Assembly: GCF_016887565.1 (NCBI RefSeq)
Contig: NZ_CP069396.1
Coordinates: forward strand, 10,026,001 to 10,090,000
DNA from: Archangium violaceum
GTDB taxonomy: Bacteria; Myxococcota; Myxococcia; Myxococcales; Myxococcaceae
Length of the DNA: 64,000 nt
Direction of reading: 5' to 3'
The notes under the pieces were generated by a model. The model saw only the letters and a list, made by a program, of their open reading frames with translations, was not told where the DNA came from and made no database searches. Of the stretch, positions 8,999 to 17,432 are shown piece by piece. The translations under genes and the position numbers were made by a program. Numbering within the stretch: position 1 is the stretch's first letter; every line of letters starts with the position of its first letter.

Positions 8999-9460
8999 GT
9001 GAACCGCTCCGCACTCCTCGTGTTGCTGCTGCTGTCCTGTGCCGTGGCCTGCTCGCGCCGCATGGAGTCCCAGGCGCTCGGTGTCCAGTACGAGCCCCCG
9101 CCGGGCATGACCCCGCGCGCCGAGGAGTCCGGCCCGCCCGCCGTGGCGCGCTTCGAGGGCGGGCTGGAATTGCGCTCGGTGCAGGGCACGCCGCCCAAGC
9201 TCGAAGCACCTCCAGAGGAGGTCCTGGCCGCGGCGGGTGTCCCGGTGCCGGGGACGAGGCTCAATGCCACGCAGGGCACGCTCACCGCGGGTCCGGTGGC
9301 GCGCTACGAGTTCCAGCAGGGCGGGTCCCGGACCCTCGTGTACTTCCTCCCTCGCACCGACCGGTTCGTGCTCGTCCTCTATACCGCTCCGGAGCGCGAC
9401 TACGGGCCCGGCTCCGCGAGGGTCGAGCGCTCGCTCTCCACCCTGAAGCCCACGCGCTGA
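8999..9460 (+). CDS. small lipoprotein of unknown function
   Basis: The best start is the GTG at 8999, which gives a 153-residue protein opening with a hydrophobic signal and lipobox AVAC. The frame runs further upstream but through non-signal sequence containing the intergenic palindromes. The mature protein is Pro-rich and ends in a compact region (GPVARYEFQ ... TLVYFLPRTDRFVLVLYTAPE) that may be a small beta domain. I do not recognise the family. No strong ribosome-binding site is visible. It is followed 57 bases later by the transglutaminase-like gene on the same strand. Confidence 0.65.
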   Translation: MNRSALLVLLLLSCAVACSRRMESQALGVQYEPPPGMTPRAEESGPPAVARFEGGLELRSVQGTPPKLEAPPEEVLAAAGVPVPGTRLNATQGTLTAGPVARYEFQQGGSRTLVYFLPRTDRFVLVLYTAPERDYGPGSARVERSLSTLKPTR

Positions 9461-9517
9461 CCCGGGGACGTCCCGGGACCTTCCCTCGCCGTGCTTCCTC
9501 CTGGGAGGATGCCGGCC

Positions 9518-11878
9518 ATGTCACCCCAGCGCCTGCTGCTGCTGCTGTCCGTCCTCGCCACGCTCCCCGCCTGGGGTGAGGCCGGCCTCACACTGACCGA
9601 GCCTCCCGCCTGGGTGGAGCCCACTCCGGTCGATACGCAGCGCCCGCTGCGCGCCGAGGACGCGGTCTCGGGCCTCCATCAGCTGCTGTCCGAGGAGCAG
9701 GTCCGCGTCTCGCCCGAGCTGACCGAGCGCTTCCACCGTCAGGTGCGGCGCGTGGCCAGCAGCCGGGGCGTGGAGGAGGGCTCCAAGCTCGAGGTCACCT
9801 TCTCCAACGCCCACGAGCGCCTGCGCCTGCACGGCGTCTGGCGCACCCGCGATGGCGTGCGCACCCAGATTCTCCGCGCCGAGGACGTGAAGCTGCTGCA
9901 GCAGGAGCGCGGGCTGGACCTGGGCATCTACCGCGACGAGCGCACCGCCCTCGCCTTCCTCCAGGACGTGCGCGCGGGGGACCTCCTCGAGGAGGCCTAT
10001 ACCGTGGAGAACACCCACCCGCTCTTCAAGGGACACCACCTGGACTCGCTCGTCCTCGCGAGCGAGGTGCCCGTGGCCCACTTCGTCCACCGGCTGCTCG
10101 CCCCGGCGGGACTGAAGCTCCACTTCAAGACCCATGGCACGCAGGAGGCCCGGCCCGTGGAGCGCGACGTGGGCGGACTGCGCGAGTACCGGTGGGAGCG
10201 CGAGGACGTGCCCGCCTTCGAGCCGGAGCAGGGAATCCCCTCGGACCTGGCGGAGTGGCCGCACGTCCAGGTGAGCAGCTTCGGGAGCTGGGCCGACGTG
10301 GCCTCCTGGGGCCTCGCGCTGATGGAGGGCATGCCGGAATCCCCCGAGGTGAAGGCGCGGGCCGAGTCCTGGCGCTCCCTGCCCACCGAGGAGGCGCGCT
10401 TCCTCGCGGCGGTGCGCTTCGTCCAGGACGAGGTGCGCTACCTGGCGATCGCCATCGGCCCCAACACCCACCAGCCCCACGCGCCGGAGCAGGTGCTCGC
10501 CCAGCGCTTCGGCGACTGCAAGGACAAGGCGCTCCTGCTCACCACCCTGCTGCGCACGCTGGGCATTCCCGCGCACGTGGCCCTGGTGAGCGCCCACCGG
10601 CACGGCGGTGTGGACCACCTGCTCCCCTCGGCCTGGGCCTTCGACCACGCCATCGTGCGCGCCCAGGTGGCCGGACGCACCGAGTGGGTGGATGCCACCC
10701 AGACGCATCGGCGCGGGCGGCTCGGCGCGCGGAGCCCGCTCCCCTACGGGAAGGCGCTCGTGCTCGCTCCCGGCACCACCGCCCTGGAGTCCATTCCCCA
10801 GCCCGCCGCCGAGGGGCCGGAGGTGGACACGCGCTACGTGCTCTCCGTGAACGACGACGGCACCGGGGCACTCGCCATCACCAGCCGCCACACGCGCGAG
10901 GGAGCGGACAGCCTCCGCTCGTTGCTGGCGGGACTGTCGGCGGAGCAGCTCTCCACCCGGCAGCTCGAGCAATACCGCCCCCTCTTCCCCAAGCTGAAGC
11001 CCGAGGGCACTCCGCGCGTGGTGGATGACGAGAACACCAACACGTTGACGCTGGAGGCGACGTACACCCTCGAGGACGCCTGGGCCAACGGTGGCCTGAA
11101 GGTCGCGGCCCCGCAGGTGGGCGGGCAGCTCGCCCTCCCCCGGCGCACCGAGGGGCGCTCCTTCCCCCTGGAAGTGGACCACCCCACCCACCTCCGCGTG
11201 CGCTGGGAGGTCCACTCCGATTCGCTGCTGAACGTGGCCTCGGAGCGGCACACGGTGGAGGGCCCCGCCTCCCGCATGGAGATGACGGTGACGTCCGACC
11301 TCGGCGGATTCACCTACCAGGTGGAGTACCGCAGCCTCGCGGACCGGGTGGCGCCGGACGCGATGGCCCGGCACACCGAAGCCGTGGGGAAGATGGGCCC
11401 CCTGCTCGGCCTGTCCTTCGCCGCGCCGGTGGGTACCGTGCTCTCCGCCAACGTCTCCACGTCCGACTCCTTCCTGCTCTCGCGCGAGGTCAGCCTCGCC
11501 CTCAGCGCGGTGTTCCTGCTGGTGCTGGCGGTCTTCGGGCTGGGCCTCCCCCGGCGCATCCGCGAATTCGTCCAGAAGCGCCGGACCCGGCAACAGGCCC
11601 GCCGGGCCTCACCGGGCGACGTGCGGTACCTGCGCGAGCGCGAGAAGCGCGAGAAGGAGGAGGAGGGAGCGCGCCCCATCCTCGTGGACAGCCTGGAGCA
11701 GGCCGATCAGCACATCCGCAAGGAGCGCTGCTCCTGCGGCGGTACCTTCGAGCGCGTGCCGGATGCCCTGCAACTGCGGCACACGGGGAGCGACGGCAGG
11801 AACATCACCGTCCTCCGCGTGCGCTGCACCTCCTGCCACGCGCCCCAGTTCCTCTCCTTCGACGTGCGGCCCAGCTGA
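9518..11878 (+). CDS. DUF3857/transglutaminase-like membrane protein with C-terminal zinc-ribbon-like end
   Basis: The 786-residue protein starts at ATG 9518 (GGGAGG 9 bases upstream) with a signal peptide. An N-terminal DUF3857-like beta region is followed by a transglutaminase-like core with the triad Cys334 (FGDCKDK), His377 (FDHAI) and Asp392 (WVDAT). A transmembrane helix (about 665-685, ALSAVFLLVLAVFGLGL) precedes a basic/coiled region. The last 50 residues hold CSCGG and CTSC pairs that look like a zinc ribbon. If the signal is cleaved, the transglutaminase part is periplasmic and the ribbon cytoplasmic. Such proteins may cleave or cross-link peptides; the substrate is unknown. Confidence 0.85.
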   Translation: MSPQRLLLLLSVLATLPAWGEAGLTLTEPPAWVEPTPVDTQRPLRAEDAVSGLHQLLSEEQVRVSPELTERFHRQVRRVASSRGVEEGSKLEVTFSNAHERLRLHGVWRTRDGVRTQILRAEDVKLLQQERGLDLGIYRDERTALAFLQDVRAGDLLEEAYTVENTHPLFKGHHLDSLVLASEVPVAHFVHRLLAPAGLKLHFKTHGTQEARPVERDVGGLREYRWEREDVPAFEPEQGIPSDLAEWPHVQVSSFGSWADVASWGLALMEGMPESPEVKARAESWRSLPTEEARFLAAVRFVQDEVRYLAIAIGPNTHQPHAPEQVLAQRFGDCKDKALLLTTLLRTLGIPAHVALVSAHRHGGVDHLLPSAWAFDHAIVRAQVAGRTEWVDATQTHRRGRLGARSPLPYGKALVLAPGTTALESIPQPAAEGPEVDTRYVLSVNDDGTGALAITSRHTREGADSLRSLLAGLSAEQLSTRQLEQYRPLFPKLKPEGTPRVVDDENTNTLTLEATYTLEDAWANGGLKVAAPQVGGQLALPRRTEGRSFPLEVDHPTHLRVRWEVHSDSLLNVASERHTVEGPASRMEMTVTSDLGGFTYQVEYRSLADRVAPDAMARHTEAVGKMGPLLGLSFAAPVGTVLSANVSTSDSFLLSREVSLALSAVFLLVLAVFGLGLPRRIREFVQKRRTRQQARRASPGDVRYLREREKREKEEEGARPILVDSLEQADQHIRKERCSCGGTFERVPDALQLRHTGSDGRNITVLRVRCTSCHAPQFLSFDVRPS

Positions 11879-11893
11879 GTCACACGCGCCGGC

Positions 11894-13222
11894 TCACGGG
11901 CACGGCTCCGCGTACCGCACGGAGCTGCCCACGACCTCCGTGCCGTTGCCGACGAGGGCGTACCAGTAGCCAATGCGCACCTCCCCCAGGGGCCCCAGCC
12001 CGAGCGCGTACTCCCAGGGGTGGGTCACCCCTTCCTTCCCATCGAGGGCGATGATGGGAGTGTAGGACCAGGACTGACGCCCCGCGGGCAGGAAGGCACG
12101 AACGAGCTTGGGATTCTCGAAGCGGTCCAGCACCGCGTGGAGGTTTCCCCGCGAGTCCGCCACCAGATCGAGCGCGATCCCAGCGGAAGGTCCCACCTCC
12201 TCGATCCGCCAGCCGCCGTCCTCCTTCACCGCGTGCTGGACGTACGAGCCACCGTACGAGTAGAGCAGGTGGGGACGCATCGAGGAATCGATCGCCAGCA
12301 CGGGCTCATTGCCCGAGATGTCCGCGACCCGCTCCTGCATCCAGGTGCCCGAGGCATTGGTGGCGTAATAGATGCCGGACTCGGCATTGGTATGCCAGGC
12401 GATGTGGGCATGGCCCCAGGCGTCGACCGCGAGATCCGCTCCGCCGCTACGGGACTGGATGCCGAGATCCGTGATCACCCACTGCCCGGACCGGTTGGTC
12501 GCATGGGCGAGGCGGCGCTCGCTGCCCGTCTCCATATCGAGAAGGACATGGGCGAAGCCGGACGGGTCGAGGGCCAGCGCGACCGGAACGCCACGGGCGA
12601 TCGCGGTGCTCTGCCAACTGACGGATCCGCTGTAGGCGTAGACGGTGCTGCCGGAGTAATCGACAACCAAGTGCCGGCCGCCGTCCGCGTCGATGGCGAA
12701 GCCCCGCACGTATCCTTGCAGCTCGCCCGCTTGAATCAGCGCATGCCCCTGCCCCATTCCGCCCACGAACACCTTGCCCTCGTCGGTCATGGCGAGATAC
12801 CCCAGGCCCTGGGAATCGAAGGCAAAAGCCGCGCTCTCCACATCCACGGCGACCTCCCGCGACCGCCGCCCCTCCACGCAGGAGGCATCCGGCAGACCCC
12901 CGTCCGATAGGCCCCCGTCCGATGTGCCCGCGTCCGATAGGCCCCCGTCCGATGTGCCCCCGTCCGATAGGCCCCCGTCCGATGTGCCCGCGTCCGATAG
13001 GCCCCCGTCCGATAGGCCCCCGTCCGATGTGCCCGCGTCCGTCATGATCGGAGGCAGACCCGCATCGCCTCCGACCTTGTCCGGAGGCGGGCCTCCATCC
13101 TGTGTGTCCTGCACATAGGTGTTGTGGTTCTCGAAGATGATGTCGATCTGGATGGGATCGCAAGCGCCCAGCAGGAGCGAGGTGAGCACCACGGCGGGCG
13201 GAAGGACGTGGGGGAGTTTCAT
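11894..13222 (-). CDS. repeat-linker lipoprotein with predicted beta-propeller-like domain
   Basis: From ATG 13222 (GAGGAA upstream) the 442-residue protein has a lipoprotein signal ending LLGAC (Cys21), then an Asp/Ser/Gly/Thr-rich linker of five-residue units (SDGGL, SDGGT, SDAGT) over about residues 60-105. The large C-terminal part has recurrent beta-strand motifs (GFAHVLLD, GHAHIAWH, MRPHLLYS, GNLHAVLD) suggesting a beta-propeller. It lies 86 bases downstream of the caspase gene on the same strand and may be the last gene of that sigma-factor operon. Surface display on an extended linker is likely; the binding target is unknown. Confidence 0.75.
   Translation of the reverse strand: MKLPHVLPPAVVLTSLLLGACDPIQIDIIFENHNTYVQDTQDGGPPPDKVGGDAGLPPIMTDAGTSDGGLSDGGLSDAGTSDGGLSDGGTSDGGLSDAGTSDGGLSDGGLPDASCVEGRRSREVAVDVESAAFAFDSQGLGYLAMTDEGKVFVGGMGQGHALIQAGELQGYVRGFAIDADGGRHLVVDYSGSTVYAYSGSVSWQSTAIARGVPVALALDPSGFAHVLLDMETGSERRLAHATNRSGQWVITDLGIQSRSGGADLAVDAWGHAHIAWHTNAESGIYYATNASGTWMQERVADISGNEPVLAIDSSMRPHLLYSYGGSYVQHAVKEDGGWRIEEVGPSAGIALDLVADSRGNLHAVLDRFENPKLVRAFLPAGRQSWSYTPIIALDGKEGVTHPWEYALGLGPLGEVRIGYWYALVGNGTEVVGSSVRYAEPCP
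12901..13041 (-). repeat. 15-base tandem repeat inside the lipoprotein gene
   Basis: The plus strand shows nine copies of TCCGAT at exact 15-base steps from 12903. Unit variants alternate (GCCCCCGTCCGATAG, GTGCCCGCGTCCGAT). They encode SDGGL, SDGGT and SDAGT. Nucleotide identity is near perfect, so copy number may change by slippage without shifting the frame. Confidence 0.9.
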
Positions 13223-13308
13223 GAAGGCGTTCCTCGGTTGGGTGTGCTGTCGGAGATACGAAGCGAGGAGCGCCGCCGGGTCGTCCGCCCTCTCTTTTTC
13301 CTCACGGC

Positions 13309-15021
13309 TCAATGCCCGAGCGACAGCTCCACGCCCCACGTGGCGCCCCACGCCTCCTCGCCATCCGCGGTGATCCGGTCCGTGCCGATGAAGCCCGCCG
13401 CGCGCAACCGCCAGGAGTCCATGCGCGCCACCACGCCGCCCGAGAGGTGGCCGGACAGCACGGTGGGATCGCCCTGCAGTCCTCCCCGGAACTTCACGCC
13501 GATCAGACTCCAGCCCGCGGCGGCCTCCACGAACGGACCCACCCGCCCGGGACCCTGGAAGCCCGCGAGTCCCTGCACGGACAACCGGTGGAGGGTCACG
13601 TCGGCCAGGGACAGGAGCGAGAGGGCGTAGGAGACACGCACGCCCAACGTATAGGGCGCCGAGGTGCGCAGGGCGACGCTCGGCCCGGTGGTGAAGCCCC
13701 CGAGCCCGAGCGGCGTCCGCGCGACCACGGCCCCCACCTCCCAGGGAGAGGGGGGCTCCGGCACGAACGCGGCGAGGGGCACGTCCAACGGCACCACCCT
13801 GCCCGGCACGAAGTCCACCGGAACGAAGGACGAGGTGGACACGTACCGCTCGTAGAAGCTCCGGTCGAAGGCCACCGAGAAGAGCCCGCGCCGCAGGGCG
13901 TCCTCCACCGGCCCGCGCTCCTGCAGCTCGCGCGGACGCAGCCGGGGCACGCCAGCACCGAGCTGCGCGAGCGCGATACGGGCCTCGGCGGTGGGCGTGC
14001 GCACCCAGTAGGCCTCCCGGACGGGCAGGCGCAGCGCGAGCGGCTGTCCCTCGGCGCGCCGCACGTCCGCCAGCCTCCGGCCCTCCTCGTCCTCCACCGA
14101 GATGCGCGCATGCTCGAACTCCGCCGGGAGCAGGAGGCTCGGCCCCTCGGGCGAAGGGCCCACCAGCGGGCGCCGGGGATCGCGCGCGGGAGCCTGGGCA
14201 CGGACGGAGAGCCGGGCGGGCAGCGCCTTCACCCCCTGCAACGAAGCGGCGACGAAGCCGGCCAGCTCGCTGTACTCCACCGCGCCATCCCCGTTGACGT
14301 CCGCCCCTCCCATCAGCCCCGAGCGCACCACGTGGCTGAAGACGCCCGCGCGCAGGCGGGACCACTCGTGCGTCTCGCCGGTGTCGCTCTCGGCGAAGAG
14401 GGCGCCCACGTGGGGCCTCGCGGCGAGCTGCTCGCGCTCCAGCGTTCCACGCAGCTCCGCCAGCACCGCCGCGTCCGCCTGTCCCCGGCTGCCCACCACG
14501 CCCGAGGCCCGGCACGCATCCACGATGACGTGGACGAAGTCCGCCCCGAGCGGGTCCACCAGTTGCGCGTAGAAGGCCGTCCGGTCCAGCCGTCCGCCCT
14601 TCACGGTGAAGTAGGCACGGCCGACCTCGTCGGTGTTGCCATGCCCCACGTAGACGAGCAGCACGTCCGTCCGCCGCCCCGTGGCGTGGTCCGCCTGGAT
14701 GGCGCCGCGCAGGGACTCCACCGCCCGGGACACCTCCTCGGGCGTGGGCGGCCGGACTCCCGACGCCAGCACCGCGGCGCCCGTCTGGCGCGTCTCCGCG
14801 TCGGGCTCCACCAGCAGCGTGGTCTCCACGCCCAGCCGCCGCAACAGCTCCGTCCACAGCACCCCGTCGTCGTCCGCGTAGCGCAGCGGAGGGAGGGCCG
14901 GGTCATCGCTGGCGTTGTGCGCGATGACGAGCGCGCGGCGCACGGGCGGGGCGGCGAGGCCCTGGGAGGCGGCGAGCAGCACCACGGCCGCGAGCAACGT
15001 TCCCCAACGGCGGCGAGTCAT
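13309..15021 (-). CDS. caspase-like (C14) protein with EF-hand loop and predicted C-terminal beta-barrel
   Basis: A 570-residue exported protein (signal peptide about 1-23). A caspase/metacaspase-like p20 domain carries the catalytic dyad His127 (YVGHGN) and Cys170 (VDACRA). Just after it is a canonical EF-hand calcium loop from Asp241 to Glu252 (DVNGDGAVEYSE). The last 160 or so residues alternate hydrophobic and polar residues with Gly/aromatic turns, as in a membrane beta-barrel or beta-sandwich. Metacaspases are Cys proteases often activated by calcium; substrate and location here are inferred. Its ATG overlaps the anti-sigma gene by 4 bases, so it is translationally coupled to the sigma/anti-sigma pair. 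A second set with the same order lies at 59.6-62.5 kb. Confidence 0.85.
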   Translation of the reverse strand: MTRRRWGTLLAAVVLLAASQGLAAPPVRRALVIAHNASDDPALPPLRYADDDGVLWTELLRRLGVETTLLVEPDAETRQTGAAVLASGVRPPTPEEVSRAVESLRGAIQADHATGRRTDVLLVYVGHGNTDEVGRAYFTVKGGRLDRTAFYAQLVDPLGADFVHVIVDACRASGVVGSRGQADAAVLAELRGTLEREQLAARPHVGALFAESDTGETHEWSRLRAGVFSHVVRSGLMGGADVNGDGAVEYSELAGFVAASLQGVKALPARLSVRAQAPARDPRRPLVGPSPEGPSLLLPAEFEHARISVEDEEGRRLADVRRAEGQPLALRLPVREAYWVRTPTAEARIALAQLGAGVPRLRPRELQERGPVEDALRRGLFSVAFDRSFYERYVSTSSFVPVDFVPGRVVPLDVPLAAFVPEPPSPWEVGAVVARTPLGLGGFTTGPSVALRTSAPYTLGVRVSYALSLLSLADVTLHRLSVQGLAGFQGPGRVGPFVEAAAGWSLIGVKFRGGLQGDPTVLSGHLSGGVVARMDSWRLRAAGFIGTDRITADGEEAWGATWGVELSLGH

Positions 15022-15767
15022 GGAGCGTCCTCTACCCGAACCGGCATCCGGAGCACCACCGCACCCGGGATGACCTCACCCCGCAGCGCTCCGAGCGCCG
15101 ACCGGGGCGAGTCCGCGAACGCGGCGGTGACCTCGGCCGTCCCCGGGGACATGGGGAGGGGAATGGTGGCCTCCAGCGGCTGCTCCGCGCCCGGACGGCC
15201 GGCGACGGCGTAGGGACCCTCCGTCACCTGGAGCCCGGCTCCGCGCACCTCCACCGCGACATGCGACAGCGGCGCCGACGCCCCCACGGCGAAGGCCAGC
15301 ACCGAGTCCGGTGGACACGCCTGCTCCCGCTTCAGCTCACGAAGGGGCTGCTGCCGCACGGCGCAGAACACGCGCAGCACGGCACCAGGGGGAAGCCCCA
15401 CGCCCCGGGATTGCCACTGCCCGACGTCGCCGGGGTGGACGAGCACCAGCGCCGCGAGGCCCAGCGCCGCCACGAGCCCTCCCACCATGGCCAGCGGGGG
15501 CCACCGCCAGCGCTCCGCCTCCGAGGCCGCCGCCGACAGCGCCGCCGCGAACCCCGTGTCCGCCAGCACCGCCACCTCCAGCTCGGTGGGGACGTGGAGG
15601 TCGCCGCGCTCCAGCATGCGGTGGGCCTGGACCAGCCTCTCGTATCGGCCCCCGCACCGCGCGCAGGCGTGGGCATGTCTCAGCAGCCGGGCGGACTGGC
15701 GCGGGGACAGGGTCCCCTCGGACCAGCGCGCCAGCAGGCCATCCACGTGCTCGTCGAACCACCTCAT
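15018..15767 (-). CDS. membrane anti-sigma factor with N-terminal zinc finger
   Basis: The ATG at 15767 overlaps the stop of the sigma-factor gene by 4 bases and gives a 249-residue protein. The N-terminus has an HxxxCxxC zinc-binding anti-sigma motif (His31, Cys35, Cys38, HAHACARC). One transmembrane helix (about 92-110, MVGGLVAALGLAALVLV) separates it from a roughly 130-residue periplasmic domain with beta character. By analogy with ZAS-type anti-sigma factors it holds the co-encoded ECF sigma factor at the membrane until an envelope signal is sensed. It is between the sigma and caspase genes with overlaps on both sides. Confidence 0.85.
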   Translation of the reverse strand: MRWFDEHVDGLLARWSEGTLSPRQSARLLRHAHACARCGGRYERLVQAHRMLERGDLHVPTELEVAVLADTGFAAALSAAASEAERWRWPPLAMVGGLVAALGLAALVLVHPGDVGQWQSRGVGLPPGAVLRVFCAVRQQPLRELKREQACPPDSVLAFAVGASAPLSHVAVEVRGAGLQVTEGPYAVAGRPGAEQPLEATIPLPMSPGTAEVTAAFADSPRSALGALRGEVIPGAVVLRMPVRVEDAP

Positions 15768-16462
15768 ATGCCACTCCCCATTCCACACAGGGCGATGAAG
15801 GCCACGAGGAGTCCCTCCGTGGCACGCGAGGAGGCGGGGGCGGAGTCATCCAGCCACCCCCGGACCCGCAGGTATTCGGTGAACCGCGTCCGCAGGTGGC
15901 GCTCGCGCACCCGCACCTCGCCGCGCGTGAGGTGGAGGCGCTCGGCGGCCACCTCCTGCGAGAGTCCTTCCATGAAGCGCAGCCGCGCGAGCTCCCGCGT
16001 CACCTCGGGCAGCCCATCGAGGAACTCGCGCACCAGCGTGCGCACCTCGGACTCCAGCGCCCGCTCCTCGGGGCCGCTGTCCCCGGCGGGGACCTGGTTC
16101 AGCTCGGGGATGTCGTCCAGCGGCACGGCCTCGCGAGCCACGCGGCCCGAGGCACGCAGCAGGTCCAGGGCCGTGGAACGCGCGATGGTCAGCAAGAAGC
16201 CGAGGTAGGGCCGCACCCCGTCATAGGCCTGGCGCATGGCGGGGCGGAAGGCGCGGACGAACGTCTCCTGGTGCGCCGCGTCCAGGTCCAACGCCCCCAG
16301 CGTGACGCTGTCCACCCCCGCCGTGGAGCGCACCTGGAAGCGTCGGGCCAGGTAGCGCACCACCTCCGGCGAATAGGCGCGGTACACCCGCGTGAGGGTG
16401 GCACGGTCCCCCTCGCGGAATGCCCGCAGCACGGCCTGATCGCTTCCGCTCGGCAGCAGCAC
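15764..16462 (-). CDS. ECF-type RNA polymerase sigma factor
   Basis: The 232-residue protein has a sigma region 2 (DAAHQETFVRAFRP, then TIARSTALDLLRASGR) and a region 4 helix-turn-helix (LPEVTRELARLRFMEGLSQEVAAERL). It starts at GTG 16462 with AGGAG 5 bases upstream. The C-terminus extends beyond region 4 and ends hydrophobic (LLVAFIALCGMG), unusual for an ECF factor and perhaps a contact with its anti-sigma. It heads the sigma/anti-sigma/caspase/lipoprotein operon, so it probably drives that operon and envelope-stress genes. The target promoter cannot be defined from this window. Confidence 0.85.
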   Translation of the reverse strand: MLLPSGSDQAVLRAFREGDRATLTRVYRAYSPEVVRYLARRFQVRSTAGVDSVTLGALDLDAAHQETFVRAFRPAMRQAYDGVRPYLGFLLTIARSTALDLLRASGRVAREAVPLDDIPELNQVPAGDSGPEERALESEVRTLVREFLDGLPEVTRELARLRFMEGLSQEVAAERLHLTRGEVRVRERHLRTRFTEYLRVRGWLDDSAPASSRATEGLLVAFIALCGMGSGI

Positions 16463-16580
16463 GACGCTCCTGTTTTCCAGCCCTTTTCCAACATACGAGG
16501 CGAGCCCGCCGGTCTGGTCGTTCGAGGTGTCGGAATCGTGCCGGAAACCCGCTCCGGCGGAAAATCACACGGGCACGAAA

Positions 16581-16611
16581 AGCCCATCTGAAAAGCCCAT
16601 CTAGCCCATCT
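16581..16611. repeat. three short direct repeats AGCCCATCT
   Basis: AGCCCATCT occurs at 16581-16589, 16594-16602 and 16603-16611 in the 208-base region between the divergent ECF sigma gene and the gene at 16671. The first two are each preceded by A-runs. It could be a regulator-binding cluster or simple slippage. Confidence 0.5.
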
Positions 16612-16670
16612 AAAGAGAGACGGAGCGTCAGTGGTCCGAGCCACAATGCGCCCCCCACACAGGAGACGAC

Positions 16671-17339
16671 ATGAGCATCGGAAAGCCAGCCGCTGAGCCC
16701 CTCTGGTTGCAGGGACGTGACGCCGTCGTCGAGAACGATCAGGGTGTGAAGTGGCGCCACGGCCGCCCGGACTATCACCTGACGCGCATCACCGTGGACA
16801 AGGAGCGCACGCGCCACTTCCCGGCGAACTCGCTGGAGATGGTGGCGGAGAACCTCGTGCGCGTGTTCGAGATGGAGGTCTCGCACAAGGCCGATCCCGC
16901 GCAGTGGATATCGGTCGTGCTCGACAGGTTCCGCACCAACGTCAACGGCGGGCCGTGGGCCAGCGCCCAGGACATCGCCGAGCGGGGCAGCTACAACCTC
17001 TTCATCGGTGACACGCCGTACTACAAGGCCAGCGAGGAGACGTTCGAGTCGTCTCACGACATCTTCCACACCGCCTTCCCGGAGGGCTTCTTCTGGGAGG
17101 TGCTCGAGGTGTACTCGCCGCCTCCGACGGTGAGCTTCAAGTGGCGCCACTGGGGCAACTTCACCGGCCCCTACAAGGGCCAGCAGCCCACCGGCAAGCG
17201 CGTGGAGATCTTCGGCATGAGCGTGGCGCGCGTGGCCGAGGACCTGCGCATCCTCGAGGTCGAGCACTACTACGACAACAGCCAGTTCCTCCGTCAGATC
17301 GCCACCGGCTGCCCGATGCACGCCGCCGCGGCGAAGTAG
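16671..17339 (+). CDS. SnoaL-like/NTF2-fold protein resembling plant pathogen-related proteins
   Basis: A 222-residue soluble protein without signal peptide. It resembles the NTF2/SnoaL-like cone-fold proteins annotated as pathogen-related protein in plants and bacteria: WRHGRPDYHLT, then FEMEVSHKADP, FESSHDIFHTAFP, FKWRHWGNFTGP and a final VEHYYD. No catalytic residues can be assigned with confidence; family members bind small hydrophobic ligands or act as cyclases/isomerases. AGGAGA lies 6 bases before the ATG. A clear intrinsic terminator follows the stop, so it is probably a single-gene unit. Confidence 0.65.
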   Translation: MSIGKPAAEPLWLQGRDAVVENDQGVKWRHGRPDYHLTRITVDKERTRHFPANSLEMVAENLVRVFEMEVSHKADPAQWISVVLDRFRTNVNGGPWASAQDIAERGSYNLFIGDTPYYKASEETFESSHDIFHTAFPEGFFWEVLEVYSPPPTVSFKWRHWGNFTGPYKGQQPTGKRVEIFGMSVARVAEDLRILEVEHYYDNSQFLRQIATGCPMHAAAAK

Positions 17340-17372
17340 CCGGACCCACACCGTCTGGCTCGACGGACCCAC

Positions 17373-17409
17373 GCCCCCGGTCACATCCGTGGCCGGGGGC
17401 TTCGTTTTT
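17373..17409 (+). terminator. intrinsic terminator
   Basis: A perfect 8-base stem GCCCCCGG / CCGGGGGC (17373-17380 with 17393-17400) with a 12-base loop is followed by TTCGTTTTT. It ends the gene at 16671-17339 and lies only 23 bases before the first codon of the SWIM gene. Confidence 0.9.
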
Positions 17410-17432
17410 CGGGCACCGGACCTGTCAGCCGG

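Noticed and set aside
9521-11593. A 690-codon open frame antisense to the transglutaminase-like gene
   Set aside because: Shadow of the real gene; no domain and atypical composition.
12901-13041. CRISPR-like regular repeats
   Set aside because: The 15-base units are contiguous, without spacers, and encode an in-frame SDGG linker.
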